NCBI GenBank assembly: GCA_050184225.1
Contig: JBFXAN010000055.1
Span: 1 to 36,507, forward strand
DNA length: 36,507 bases
From: JBFXAN01 sp050184225
Lineage (GTDB): Bacteria; Chloroflexota; Dehalococcoidia; CAUJGQ01
Direction: 5' to 3'
Part shown: positions 7,867-15,817 of the stretch, in pieces
Layout: each line of letters opens with the position of its first letter
Position numbering within the stretch: the first letter of the stretch is position 1
The notes under the pieces: model-generated
What the model was told of the DNA's origin: nothing
Database searches by the model: none
The model's input: the letters and a program-made list of their open reading frames with translations, nothing else
Position numbers and translations under genes: made by a program

Positions 7867-9119
7867 GTGACCGGCCATCGTCGAGTCGCAGCGGGATCGC
7901 GCCGGTGTTCCAGCCGGACAGCGATGGCCGCCATCGCACCGCCGTCCGGATCTGCTGGGCCGCGCTCTTCAACATCGGCGTCTACACGGCTCTGCTCGGC
8001 CCCGTGCTCCCCGAGTTCGCCGAGCGCACAGACACCGGCCTTGGCACGGTCGGTGCGCTTGTGACGGCGCTGGCGGGTGCGGCGGTCCTCTCGACCATGG
8101 CGACGGGGCGGGCGATCGATCGGTTCGGCACGCGGATGCCGCTGCTGATCGCCCTCACCGTCAACGGCGTCGCGCTGCTGCTGCTGCCCTGGGTGACATC
8201 CTGGCCACTGTTGCTCGCGCTCGGCGCGCTGCTGGGCCTGGGTGACGGCGGCGTTGCCGTGGCGACCCACGTCCTCGTCGGACAGGCGCACGAGGGCGAC
8301 GAGGCGGCGGCGCTGAACCGCCTGAACGTGTTCTTCGGCATTGGCGCGGTGCTCGGTCCGGCCGCGGCGGCTGCCGTGGGGGTGCTGGACATCCGGGCGG
8401 CGCTGCTGCTGCTCGTCGTTGGTCTGGCGCAGTGGTCCTGCGCGGTCCTGCTTCTCCGCCGCCGGATGACAGTCCCACGTACACGCCACCACCAGACGAA
8501 CGAGGCGCGCGACAGTCGGTTGCTGCGGTCGCCCCGGCTCTGGATCCTCGCCGGGCTGCTGCTGGTCTATGTCGGTCTGGAGCTTGGGCTGGGCGCCTGG
8601 GCCTTCACCTACGCGCGGGAGGCCGCGGATCTCAGCGGCCCCGCCGCTGCCCTGCTCAGCGGTGGCTTCTGGGGCGCGCTCACCCTCAGCCGCCTGCTGG
8701 CCCCGGTGATGCTGCGGTCGCTGACGACGCGGGCGCTGCTCGTGCTCAGCGTCTGCGTCGCCGTGGTCGGGATGCTGACGCTCTTGATCGGCGGTGCGGC
8801 GGTGGCGTCCCTCGTCACCGGTGTGCTGATCGTTGGCTTCGGCTTCGGTCCCGTCTGGCCGGTCACGTTCGCGCTGGCGGCACGGGCCTTCCCGTCTGCA
8901 ATCGGCAGCGCGAGCGGATTCCTGGCGATGGCCTCGGCGGCCGGAGCGGCGGGCCTCCCCTGGCTGCTCGGCTCGATCCTCGATGCATCGGGACCAACCG
9001 CCCTGATCGCCGTCATGTTCGCCGGCTCGCTGATCCTGCTGTTCCTCGCCGTGGCGTCCGTGCGAGGAACCGCAACCATTGATGCACCATCAAGGCACCA
9101 CGACACACTTGGTCCATAA
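7863..9119 (+). CDS. MFS transporter
   Basis: A 418-residue, very hydrophobic protein with about twelve predicted membrane helices in two halves. A charged linker near residues 195-220 (R-R-R-M-T-V-P-R-T-R) lies between them. The loop between helices 2 and 3 carries a G-R-x-x-D-R-x-G-x-R signature (A-T-G-R-A-I-D-R-F-G-T-R), diagnostic of the major facilitator superfamily. The substrate is unknown. It overlaps the LD-carboxypeptidase by 4 bases, so export of a peptide or sugar product, or drug efflux, is conceivable but unproven. The last dozen codons lie inside the inverted repeat at 9085-9145 and are probably not conserved. Confidence 0.9.
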   Translation: MSDRPSSSRSGIAPVFQPDSDGRHRTAVRICWAALFNIGVYTALLGPVLPEFAERTDTGLGTVGALVTALAGAAVLSTMATGRAIDRFGTRMPLLIALTVNGVALLLLPWVTSWPLLLALGALLGLGDGGVAVATHVLVGQAHEGDEAAALNRLNVFFGIGAVLGPAAAAAVGVLDIRAALLLLVVGLAQWSCAVLLLRRRMTVPRTRHHQTNEARDSRLLRSPRLWILAGLLLVYVGLELGLGAWAFTYAREAADLSGPAAALLSGGFWGALTLSRLLAPVMLRSLTTRALLVLSVCVAVVGMLTLLIGGAAVASLVTGVLIVGFGFGPVWPVTFALAARAFPSAIGSASGFLAMASAAGAAGLPWLLGSILDASGPTALIAVMFAGSLILLFLAVASVRGTATIDAPSRHHDTLGP

Positions 9120-9145
9120 AGACCCGGTGTCTTGGCGCCTTGGTG
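9085..9145. terminator. Imperfect inverted repeat at a convergent gene end
   Basis: Arms at about 9089-9106 and 9127-9144 match at roughly 15 of 18 positions (ATCAAGGCACCACGACAC against the complement of GTGTCTTGGCGCCTTGGT). A small inner stem GGTC/GACC sits between them. The hairpin spans the MFS stop codon and lies just before the convergent SRPBCC gene, so it could terminate both transcripts. Its sequence resembles simple dispersed intergenic repeats built from CTTGG/CCAAG blocks. There is no T-tract. Confidence 0.55.
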
Positions 9146-9158
9146 ACGCTTCTCGCCG

Positions 9159-9659
9159 TTAGCCCGCGCGGCTCTGCTCGACGACGATGTCCTCGAGGCG
9201 GTCCATCGAGACCTGCATGCCGCCCTCCATGCCCGAGGCAATATGAGCGTCGCGGTGCTCCTGGCTGTCGTGCAGGACGGTCATCCGCAGCGTCGTCACG
9301 CTGTCGCGCTCCTCGAATACGATCGTGTCCAGCGCCGCCGCATCCGGCATCCCCTCGAACACCTCGGTCGAGACGAGACGATGCGGCGCCTCGATCGTGC
9401 GGTACTCGCCGTGAAACCCGACCTCAGTTCCGTCTTCCTCGCGCGTGACGTAGCGCCAGCCGCCGCCCTCGCGCAGGTCGATCTCACAGACCAGCCATTC
9501 CGAGGTCTCAAAGCCCCACCAGCGCTTGACCAGTTCGGGCGTCGTATACGCTTTGAAGACGAGGCCGGCGGGCGCGTCGAACTGACGCGTGATCAGGATC
9601 TCGCGGTCGGACGGAAGCGTGACCGTGGCGGTGCCATGACGGTTGCGAATTGAGTTCAC
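9159..9659 (-). CDS. SRPBCC (AHSA1-like) domain protein
   Basis: A 166-residue protein with the START/Bet v1-like AHSA1 domain: F-x-A-P-x-x-x-V-F-x-A-Y-T-x-P-E-x-x-x-x-W-W-G near residues 27-49, the G-G-x-W-R-Y strand at 66-70 and a long C-terminal helix (M-E-G-G-M-Q-V-S-M-D-R-L-E). These domains form a hydrophobic cavity for small ligands. Paired with an ArsR regulator, they are common in soil bacteria and have unknown ligands. The start is GTG at 9659, overlapping the ArsR stop by 4 bases, so the pair is translationally coupled. Related proteins are annotated as activators of Hsp90 ATPase by similarity only. Confidence 0.9.
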   Translation of the reverse strand: MNSIRNRHGTATVTLPSDREILITRQFDAPAGLVFKAYTTPELVKRWWGFETSEWLVCEIDLREGGGWRYVTREEDGTEVGFHGEYRTIEAPHRLVSTEVFEGMPDAAALDTIVFEERDSVTTLRMTVLHDSQEHRDAHIASGMEGGMQVSMDRLEDIVVEQSRAG

Positions 9660-9997
9660 TGGGGTTCCTCCTTCGATTGCAGCTCTGCGAGTAGATCGTC
9701 GAGGCGGTCGAGCCGCACGTTCCAGGTCCGCTCGAACGAGCGCACCCAGTCATAGATCGGCTTGAGCGCCAAACCATTGACGCGATACCAACGATGCCGC
9801 CCATCCGTGCGCACCCGCACCAGATCGACTGCCCGCAGCACGCCGAGGTGCTTCGACACCTGCGGCTGGCTCAGGTCGAGCCGGTCGACCAGCTCGCCGA
9901 CCGTGACCTCTCCGGTCCCAATCGCATCGAGCAGGTCGCGCCGGCTCGCCTCCCCGAGAGCGTTGAACGCATCGCTCGTCGTCGGTGTTCGCGCCAT
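9656..9997 (-). CDS. ArsR family winged-helix regulator
   Basis: A 113-residue winged-helix protein. The helix-turn-helix is at about 30-52 (V-G-E-L-V-D-R-L-D-L-S-Q-P-Q-V-S-K-H-L), followed by the wing (R-T-D-G-R-H-R-W-Y-R-V) around 62-72. It lacks the metal-binding C-x-C-x-x-C motif of metal-sensing ArsR proteins. It therefore belongs to the group that sits upstream of an SRPBCC gene and usually represses its own operon. It is the first gene of a two-gene unit with the SRPBCC protein. An imperfect palindrome inside its promoter (10009-10024) is the obvious operator. The ATG is about 7 bases after the -10 box, so the message is probably leaderless. Confidence 0.92.
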   Translation of the reverse strand: MARTPTTSDAFNALGEASRRDLLDAIGTGEVTVGELVDRLDLSQPQVSKHLGVLRAVDLVRVRTDGRHRWYRVNGLALKPIYDWVRSFERTWNVRLDRLDDLLAELQSKEEPQ

Positions 9998-10003
9998 GCC
10001 TGT

Positions 10004-10031
10004 ATTATATTCCTATATGGGAATGTGTCAA
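10004..10031 (-). promoter_or_regulatory. Consensus promoter with nested operator palindrome for arsR-SRPBCC
   Basis: Read on the minus strand, TTGACA (10026-10031) and TATAAT (10004-10009) are separated by 16 bases, a perfect match to both sigma-70 boxes. The spacer holds ATTCC-N6-GGAAT (10009-10024), a dyad that would place a bound ArsR dimer over the promoter. Only 6 bases separate the -10 box from the ATG, so transcription should begin at or next to the start codon. Confidence 0.85.
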
Positions 10032-10070
10032 GCCCCAGAAGATACTCGGAGCACCACGCCATCTTGAACA

Positions 10071-10110
10071 CTTTGCGTACTTCGTGTCCCTTTGCGTCTT
10101 TGCGGTAAAG
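10071..10110. repeat. TTTGCGT-rich simple dispersed repeat
   Basis: The segment contains TTTGCGT twice, plus a TTTGCGG, in a short span (CTTTGCGTACTTCG, then CCTTTGCGTCTTTGCGG). I recognise this style of low-complexity intergenic repeat from many environmental genomes; the origin is unknown. It lies just past the 3' end of the LLM oxidoreductase gene. The match to other genomes is from memory and not checked. Confidence 0.5.
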
Positions 10111-10117
10111 ATCCCGG

Positions 10118-10972
10118 TTAGTCCGCAGCCGCCCCCTCGAACTCACGCGCCGCCTCGGCGCACCGTTCGAGGATCGGCAGCACCGTCTCCGCCGGCGCCG
10201 GCGGCATCGCGAAGACGCAGCGGCTGACGCCGATCTCGCGGTAGTGCCCGATCACGGCGGGGTCGGGCCGCACCCCGAAGATCGTCACCGGGATCGGTCC
10301 CCGGCCGGCCTCCGCCGCCATCCGCTGCAACTCGGCGATCCGCTCGCTCATGTTGGCGGCGCGCCCCCCGATCGGCATCCACTCGTCGCCGTATTCGATC
10401 ACCCGCTCGAGCGTGCGCGGACCGCTGCCGCCGACGATGATCGGCGGGTGCGGCCGCTGCACCGGCTTCGGGAAGGACCAGATCGGATCGAAGGTGACGT
10501 AATCACCATGATACTCGGCCTCGTCCTGCGTCCAGATCTGCTTCATCGCGAGGATCCGCTCCCGCAGGATCTTCCAGCGCAGAGACGGCTTCGTGCCGTG
10601 GTTCTCCATCTCCTCGTAGTTCCAGCCGCCGCCGATGCCGAACAGCACGCGCCCGCCGGAGAGAAAGTCGAGGCTGGCAACCTCCTTCGCCAGCACGATC
10701 GGGTCGCGCTCGATCACGAGGCAGATGCCCGTGCCCAGCTTGATCGTCGCCGTCACCGCCGCCACCGCGCCCAGGGCGATGAATGGATCGAGCGTATTCG
10801 AGTACTCCCGCGGCAGCTCCCCACCCCCTGGATACGCCGACCGCCGGCTGGTCGGGATGTGCGTGTGCTCCGGAAAGAAGATCGACTCGAAGCCCATACC
10901 CTCAGCCGCACGGCCCAGCTCGGTGACGCCGATCGAATACTCCGTGGGGAACATCTCGATACCGAACTTCAT
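10118..10972 (-). CDS. LLM class (luciferase-like) F420-dependent oxidoreductase
   Basis: A 284-residue TIM-barrel protein of the bacterial luciferase-like superfamily. Recognisable blocks are M-K-F-G-I-E-M-F-P at the N-terminus, F-F-P-E-H-T-H-I-P at 31-39, the K-L-G-T-G-I-C strand near 77-83, L-D-F-L-S-G-G-R-V near 98-106 and G-G-G-W-N-Y-E-E at 112-119. P-P-I-I-V-G-G-S-G lies near 174-182. The overall pattern is that of the F420-dependent class found in Actinobacteria and Chloroflexota rather than FMN monooxygenases; this is inference. GGAGGAG precedes the ATG by 4 bases. The substrate is unknown. It is a single-gene unit, with the arsR operon downstream on the same strand. Confidence 0.9.
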   Translation of the reverse strand: MKFGIEMFPTEYSIGVTELGRAAEGMGFESIFFPEHTHIPTSRRSAYPGGGELPREYSNTLDPFIALGAVAAVTATIKLGTGICLVIERDPIVLAKEVASLDFLSGGRVLFGIGGGWNYEEMENHGTKPSLRWKILRERILAMKQIWTQDEAEYHGDYVTFDPIWSFPKPVQRPHPPIIVGGSGPRTLERVIEYGDEWMPIGGRAANMSERIAELQRMAAEAGRGPIPVTIFGVRPDPAVIGHYREIGVSRCVFAMPPAPAETVLPILERCAEAAREFEGAAAD

Positions 10973-11054
10973 TACACTCCTCCAGCAGCAGAACTGCCAT
11001 AACCAGTGGTAGCAAGCAGTATACGCGCAAGGTGTGGGAGACTCGGCCCCTGGG

Positions 11055-11076
11055 AGCGCGGACTTCCAGTCCGCCG
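11055..11076. repeat. GCGGACT/AGTCCGC palindromic repeat
   Basis: GCGGACT (11058-11064) and AGTCCGC (11068-11074) form a perfect 7-bp inverted repeat around TCC. It follows GGGAGC, a combination I recall as a dispersed intergenic repeat in several phyla. It lies in the 223-base gap between the LLM gene and the SNF2 gene, which otherwise holds only promoter candidates. Downstream GC-rich sequence at 11110-11130 may be a decayed continuation. Confidence 0.5.
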
Positions 11077-11125
11077 GTCGCCTACGCTCCGTATGGAGGA
11101 GACTCGCCAGCCTGTCGCCGCGGGC

Positions 11126-11153
11126 TTGCCACTGCTCCCCGATGCGGGATACT
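11126..11153 (+). promoter_or_regulatory. Candidate sigma-70 promoter for the SNF2-SWIM unit
   Basis: TTGCCA (11126-11131), a 16-base spacer and GATACT (11148-11153) precede the SNF2 ATG by 42 bases. Each box has a four- or five-base match to consensus. There is no strong ribosome site before the ATG at 11196. Confidence 0.4.
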
Positions 11154-11195
11154 AGGGCTATTGGTATCCCCGCCCGCTCCGTGACTGAGAAACCT

Positions 11196-14100
11196 ATGCT
11201 CGCGCTGCATGGTTCGTGGTTGCCTGCCCATGGCGCCCGACCCTCTCACTTCCACTTCTGGGCCGAATTCCTCCGCGATGGCCGTCCGCCACGCCCACGG
11301 GCCGGCGCCGGTCGCACGAAAGTTCCGCGCCATCCGTTCGCGGCGACGCCGGAGGGATTGCGGGCGGTCCTGATCGCGCTGGGCGTCGACGAGGATGCCG
11401 CCGTGCCCGAACCGGCGGCGGTCGTCGCCCGACTGCCATCGACCGCTGCTATGCCGCTGCCCTCGCCGGAGATGGGTGCGGCTGTCGCGACGGAGAGCGG
11501 TGAGTCCGTCGACCTGAGCGAGTGGCAGGTCGCCGCGCTCGCGTTCGACGCCGGATCGGCCGTCGAGGCGTTGCTCTCCCTCGGCGCGTCCGAGCCGCCG
11601 CGTGGTGTCGCGATCGGTGCGGACCTGCGCTTCTGGGTCCAGGCGGCGCGGCTTCTCCTCGCAAATCTGTATCGACAGCAGCTTATTCCCATCCTTCGTG
11701 ACGAGGCTGGCGGCCCGGCTGCACGCTGGCATCCCACCTTCGAGAATGACGCGACGGTCGGCCTCAACGATCTGACCGCGACGATGCCGCCGGTCTGCCG
11801 GGCGCTCAGCCGGGAGCCGGGCACCCCGCCGCCTAGCCCGCGCGCATTACTCGCAGGCTTTGTGGCGGCAGGGACGGACGTGCTCGCACGGCAGGCGCTT
11901 GCAGCGGGCGATAGCCGACGGGAGCGGAGTCAGCCACGCGGCGCCGTCGACGCCTGGTTTCGGGCGCTCGGCTACGACCCGACGATCGATCCCAGGAGCG
12001 CCGGTCTGGCGACGTTCCGCGAGCAGTACCGCCGCTGGACCGACAGCGCCGCCGCTCTTGCCGTCCCCGATACCTTCCGCCTCTGCTTTCGCCTGGACCC
12101 GCCCCTGTTTGGTGGGAGCGACCGACCCGGCAACGGACCGATCCCTGGTGCGAGCTGGACCCTCCAGTACCTGCTCCAGGCGACCGACGACCCGAGCCTG
12201 CTCGTGTCCGCCTCCGACGTCTGGCGCGAGCGCGGCGCTACCGCCCGCTTCCTCGACCGGCGCCTCGACCATCCCCAGGAGCGGCTGCTCGCCGGTCTCG
12301 GCCGCGCCGCCCGCCTCTTTCCCCCAATCGAGGAGAGTTTGCGGCAGCCGGCCCCCAACGCCTGCGATCTCACCACCGCCCAGGCGTTCGCGTTCGTCCG
12401 CGAGGCGGCGCTCCTCCTGACCTCGACAGGCTTCGGCGTGCTCCTCCCCGGCCTCGAGCGGCGGCTCGGCGTCCGCCTCCAACTCGGTGGAACATCACGC
12501 GCCGGATCGTCGCGCGGCGTCGCCGGCTTCGGCTGGGACTCGGTCGTCAGCTTCGACTGGAAGGTTGCCGCCGGCGACGCCGTGCTCACCGCCGATGAGT
12601 TCCGCCAATTGGTTCGCTTGAAGGAGCCGCTGGTGCAGGTGCGAGGCCAATGGGTCGAGTTGAAGCCGGAACTGGTCGAGAAGGCGCTGGCGTTCTTCGA
12701 CCGTCACGAACACGCGGGCGAGATGGCGATCGCCGACGCCCTCCACTTCGCCCTCGCACCGGACGGCGACCTCGGCCTGCCTGTGGAGGCGGTCGAAACC
12801 GCGGGCGCGTTCGACGACCTCCTCGCGGGGCTGCGCGATGCCGCCGAACGGGAACGGATTGAAGCGCCGGACGGGTTCGAGGGCACGCTACGGCCCTATC
12901 AGCAGACCGGTGTCTCCTGGCTGGCGACGCTCCGCCGTCACGGCCTCGGCGCCTGCCTCGCCGACGACATGGGCCTCGGCAAGAGCCCGCAGACGATCGC
13001 GCTCTTGCTCCACCAGCGCAACAGCGAACCGGATCAATCCCTGGCGCCGGCCCTGATCGTCTGTCCGACCTCCGTCGTCGGCAACTGGCAGCGCGAGCTT
13101 GCCCGGTTCGCGCCGTCGCTGCGCGTGCTCGTCCACCACGGCGCCGAACGCAACCGCGACGAGCTTACCTCCGCCGCCGCCGGTTACGATGTCGTGCTCA
13201 GTACCTACGCGCTGTTGCATCGCGATGCCGGCGCCCTCGGCAGCGTCGAGTGGAGCGAGGTCGTCCTCGACGAGGCGCAGAACATCAAGAACCCATCGAC
13301 CAAGGCGGCCCAGGCGGCGCGGTCGCTGCCGTCCCGCTGGCGGGCGGCGCTCACCGGCACGCCGGTCGAGAACCGGCTCTCCGACCTCTGGAGCATCTTC
13401 CAATTCCTCAACCCCGGCTATCTTGGCTCCGCCCAGGATTTCCGCCGCCGCTTCGCCAACCCGATCGAACGGCTCAAAGACGAATCTGCCGCGCAACACC
13501 TCCAACAACTCGTCCGACCGTTCATCCTGCGCCGCCTCAAGACCGACCGGAGCGTGATCGCCGACCTGCCCGAGAAGAACGAAATGAAAGTGTTCTGCTC
13601 GCTTACCGCCGAGCAGGTGACGCTCTACCAGGCGGTGCTGGAGGAGCAACTGCGCCTGATCGACGAGACGGACGGCGTGCAGCGACGCGGACAGGTGCTC
13701 GCCACCCTGACCAAGCTCAAGCAGATCTGCAACCACCCCGCCCTTTTCCTGCACGACGGCAGCCGCCTGGACGGGCGCAGCGGCAAGCTGGAACGGATCG
13801 CCGAGATGGCGGAGGAGTTGGTCAGCGCCGGCGACCACGCGCTGATCTTCACCCAGTACGCGGAGATGGGCCGGCTGCTGCAAGGGCATCTCGCAGCGGC
13901 TGGTCTGGGCGAGGTACCCTTCCTCCACGGCGGCACCCCGGCCCCGACACGCAACCGGATGGTCGATCGGTTCCAGAACGATGAGCGCGGACCGCAACTC
14001 TTCATCCTCTCGCTGAAGGCGGGTGGCACCGGCCTGAACCTGACCCGCGCCAATCACGTCTTTCACTTCGACCGCTGGTGGAACCCTGCCGTCGAGAACC

Positions 14101-14324
14101 AGGCGACCGACCGCGCCTTCCGCATCGGTCAGCGCCGCGACGTCCAGGTGCATAAATACCTCTGCGCCGGCACCTTCGAGGAGACGCTCGACGGCCTGAT
14201 CGAGCAGAAGCAGGCCCTCGCCGAAGCGATCGTCGGCGCGGGCGAATCCTGGATCACCGAAATGAGTACGTCCGAGCTGCGCGACCTGTTCACGCTGCGC
14301 CGTGACATTGCTGTGGGAGTGTAG
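11196..14324 (+). CDS. SNF2-family helicase-like ATPase
   Basis: A 1042-residue Swi2/Snf2-type double-stranded DNA translocase. The first ~560 residues are the bacterial SNF2-associated region, beginning M-L-A-L-H-G-S-W-L-P. The SNF2_N domain follows: motif I is D-M-G-L-G-K-S (591-597), with Ser in place of the usual Thr after Lys. Motif II is D-E-A-Q (692-695) and motif III is L-T-G-T-P-V-E-N. The helicase C domain has G-G-T-G-L-N-L near 943 and ends in R-A-F-R-I-G-Q-R. The ATG at 11196 fits the family N-terminus; an upstream in-frame start (11034) would translate a repeat. The SWIM gene follows after 4 bases. Likely roles are nucleoprotein remodelling or repair; the biological role of this pair is unknown. 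Confidence 0.93.
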   Translation: MLALHGSWLPAHGARPSHFHFWAEFLRDGRPPRPRAGAGRTKVPRHPFAATPEGLRAVLIALGVDEDAAVPEPAAVVARLPSTAAMPLPSPEMGAAVATESGESVDLSEWQVAALAFDAGSAVEALLSLGASEPPRGVAIGADLRFWVQAARLLLANLYRQQLIPILRDEAGGPAARWHPTFENDATVGLNDLTATMPPVCRALSREPGTPPPSPRALLAGFVAAGTDVLARQALAAGDSRRERSQPRGAVDAWFRALGYDPTIDPRSAGLATFREQYRRWTDSAAALAVPDTFRLCFRLDPPLFGGSDRPGNGPIPGASWTLQYLLQATDDPSLLVSASDVWRERGATARFLDRRLDHPQERLLAGLGRAARLFPPIEESLRQPAPNACDLTTAQAFAFVREAALLLTSTGFGVLLPGLERRLGVRLQLGGTSRAGSSRGVAGFGWDSVVSFDWKVAAGDAVLTADEFRQLVRLKEPLVQVRGQWVELKPELVEKALAFFDRHEHAGEMAIADALHFALAPDGDLGLPVEAVETAGAFDDLLAGLRDAAERERIEAPDGFEGTLRPYQQTGVSWLATLRRHGLGACLADDMGLGKSPQTIALLLHQRNSEPDQSLAPALIVCPTSVVGNWQRELARFAPSLRVLVHHGAERNRDELTSAAAGYDVVLSTYALLHRDAGALGSVEWSEVVLDEAQNIKNPSTKAAQAARSLPSRWRAALTGTPVENRLSDLWSIFQFLNPGYLGSAQDFRRRFANPIERLKDESAAQHLQQLVRPFILRRLKTDRSVIADLPEKNEMKVFCSLTAEQVTLYQAVLEEQLRLIDETDGVQRRGQVLATLTKLKQICNHPALFLHDGSRLDGRSGKLERIAEMAEELVSAGDHALIFTQYAEMGRLLQGHLAAAGLGEVPFLHGGTPAPTRNRMVDRFQNDERGPQLFILSLKAGGTGLNLTRANHVFHFDRWWNPAVENQATDRAFRIGQRRDVQVHKYLCAGTFEETLDGLIEQKQALAEAIVGAGESWITEMSTSELRDLFTLRRDIAVGV

Positions 14325-14328
14325 GGCG

Positions 14329-15204
14329 ATGGCAGGCTGGTGGTCGTACGAGGAACGGACGCGGCCGCGCCCGGCGGATGGCATCCGCGCGCAGACGCAG
14401 CGCGGCAAGTTCGGTCAGACCTGGTGGGCGGGACGCTGGATCGCGGCGCTGGAGCGGTTAGTCGACCCCGGACGCCTGTCGCGCGGCCGCTCGTATGCCC
14501 GCAATGGCCAGGTGCTGATGCTCGACGTGGCCGCCGATGGTGTCGCGTCGCAGGTGCAGGGCAGCCGGTCCGCGCCCTACACGGTGCGCATCGGCTTTCG
14601 CCACCTCGCCGAGCAGGAGTGGGATCGCGTGATCGCGGCGATGGCGGGCGAGGCGATCTACGCCGCCAAGCTGCTCGCCGGGGAGATGCCGGCGGAGATC
14701 GAGTCCGTGTTTCAGGCGGCAGGCGTCGCCTTGTTTCCCGCTTCGGATAACGATCTGGTGACCGACTGCTCCTGCCCCGACTGGTCCAATCCCTGCAAGC
14801 ATGTCGCCGCCGTCCACTATCTCCTCGGCGAACGCTTCGATACGGACCCATTCCTCATCTTCCTGCTGCGAGGCAAGAGTGGCGAGGACGTAGCGGTCGC
14901 GTTGCGCCTGCATCGCGCGGGCGGCGCTATCGACGCTGCTGTCGAGGTCGAGGCGGTGCCGGATGATCGCGTCGAAGAGAGCGAGTCGCTGCTCACCGGC
15001 ACAACCGCTCAATTCTGGGGAACGTCTGCCGGCGCACCCGTACCGGCTGTCACCTTCGTCCCTCCTGCCGTCGATGCCGTCGCGGTCAAGCGTCTGGGTG
15101 CGCCGGCCTTCGCACCGGACGCCGATCAATTCATCAGAGAATTCGAACAGAAGTACCGCACGATTGGCGAATACGCCCGACGGCTCGCTCTGGGAGAGGA
15201 TTAA
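14329..15204 (+). CDS. SWIM zinc-finger protein
   Basis: A 291-residue protein with a SWIM zinc finger: C147-x-C149 and C156-x-H158 (C-S-C-P-D-W ... P-C-K-H-V). The N-terminal 100 residues carry the W-W-A-G-R-W and G-R-x-Y-A-R-x-G-x-V blocks typical of bacterial SWIM proteins encoded next to SNF2 ATPases. The finger is expected to bind DNA or protein, so this is the likely partner of the SNF2 ATPase. The ATG at 14329 follows GTAGGGCG, 4 bases after the SNF2 stop. The C-terminal region after about 210 is less conserved and probably partly disordered. A short ACGAC/GTCGT hairpin directly follows the stop. Confidence 0.9.
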   Translation: MAGWWSYEERTRPRPADGIRAQTQRGKFGQTWWAGRWIAALERLVDPGRLSRGRSYARNGQVLMLDVAADGVASQVQGSRSAPYTVRIGFRHLAEQEWDRVIAAMAGEAIYAAKLLAGEMPAEIESVFQAAGVALFPASDNDLVTDCSCPDWSNPCKHVAAVHYLLGERFDTDPFLIFLLRGKSGEDVAVALRLHRAGGAIDAAVEVEAVPDDRVEESESLLTGTTAQFWGTSAGAPVPAVTFVPPAVDAVAVKRLGAPAFAPDADQFIREFEQKYRTIGEYARRLALGED

Positions 15205-15232
15205 ACGACGATAGTCGCGGTCGTGGATAGTC

Positions 15233-15262
15233 TTGCCAGGTCCGATCAACGCCGCGTATAGT
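15233..15262 (+). promoter_or_regulatory. Sigma-70 type promoter for mscL
   Basis: TTGCCA (15233-15238), an 18-base spacer and TATAGT (15257-15262) lie 57 bases upstream of the mscL ATG. A GGAGG ribosome site is at 15310-15314. Two GATAGTC heptamers (15210-15216, 15226-15232) sit immediately upstream. Confidence 0.6.
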
Positions 15263-15319
15263 GACGCCGATGCTGAGTCGTTTCGTGGGCCACCGCTCAA
15301 ACACAGGTTGGAGGCGGGC

Positions 15320-15745
15320 ATGCTGAAGGGATTCCGCGACTTCATTCTCCGTGGCAATGTCGTCGATCTGGCAGTAGCCGTGGTGATTGGTGCGGCCTTC
15401 ACGGCGGTGGTGAACGCCTTCGTGAAAGACCTGATCACACCCTTGATCGCCGCGATCGGCGGCGAACCGGACTTCTCCGCGCTCACGTTCGAGATCAACA
15501 ACAGTCAGTTCAACTACGGCGACTTCATCAACGCGGTGATCTCGTTCTTGATCGTCGCCGCTGTCATCTATTTCTTCGTCGTCGTCCCGGTCAACAAGCT
15601 GATGGACATGCGCAAGACCGAGGAACCCGTCGCCGTCGTCACGCGCGAGTGCCCTGCATGCCTCAGCAAGGTTCCCGCCGCCGCCCGCCGCTGCGCCTTC
15701 TGCACCAGCGACCTGCCACCGGTGACCGCCACGCCAGCCGGCTAA
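15320..15745 (+). CDS. mscL: Large-conductance mechanosensitive channel MscL with zinc-ribbon tail
   Basis: A 141-residue MscL. The N-terminal amphipathic helix M-L-K-G-F-R-D-F-I-L-R-G-N-V-V-D-L-A precedes TM1 (about 14-45, including the pore-lining A-V-A-V-V-I-G-A-A-F). TM2 is at about 72-95. The channel opens under membrane tension to release solutes during osmotic downshock. The cytoplasmic tail carries C111, C114, C125 and C128 (C-P-A-C ... C-A-F-C), a zinc ribbon replacing the usual C-terminal helical bundle, a variant I have seen in Gram-positive-type lineages. The ATG at 15320 is chosen for the GGAGG site and the conserved N-terminus, over an in-frame TTG at 15233. Confidence 0.95.
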   Translation: MLKGFRDFILRGNVVDLAVAVVIGAAFTAVVNAFVKDLITPLIAAIGGEPDFSALTFEINNSQFNYGDFINAVISFLIVAAVIYFFVVVPVNKLMDMRKTEEPVAVVTRECPACLSKVPAAARRCAFCTSDLPPVTATPAG

Positions 15746-15817
15746 TGGAGTCGCCCGCGTTCGTCATCACCGCATGATGCCGTCACGATCCGACTTCTGT
15801 TCGAGGGACGCCCGGTC

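Noticed and set aside
10244..11002. A 252-codon plus-strand frame opposite the LLM oxidoreductase
   Set aside because: The minus-strand LLM protein has clear family blocks and a ribosome site; the plus frame has neither.
11034..11195. Upstream extension of the SNF2 protein from a start at 11034
   Set aside because: It would translate the GCGGACT palindromic repeat and the predicted promoter; family homology starts at 11196.
12888..14408. A 506-codon open frame on the minus strand opposite the SNF2 gene
   Set aside because: It is a shadow of the high-GC SNF2 helicase gene, whose motifs are unmistakable. The antisense product is low in complexity and has no recognisable family.
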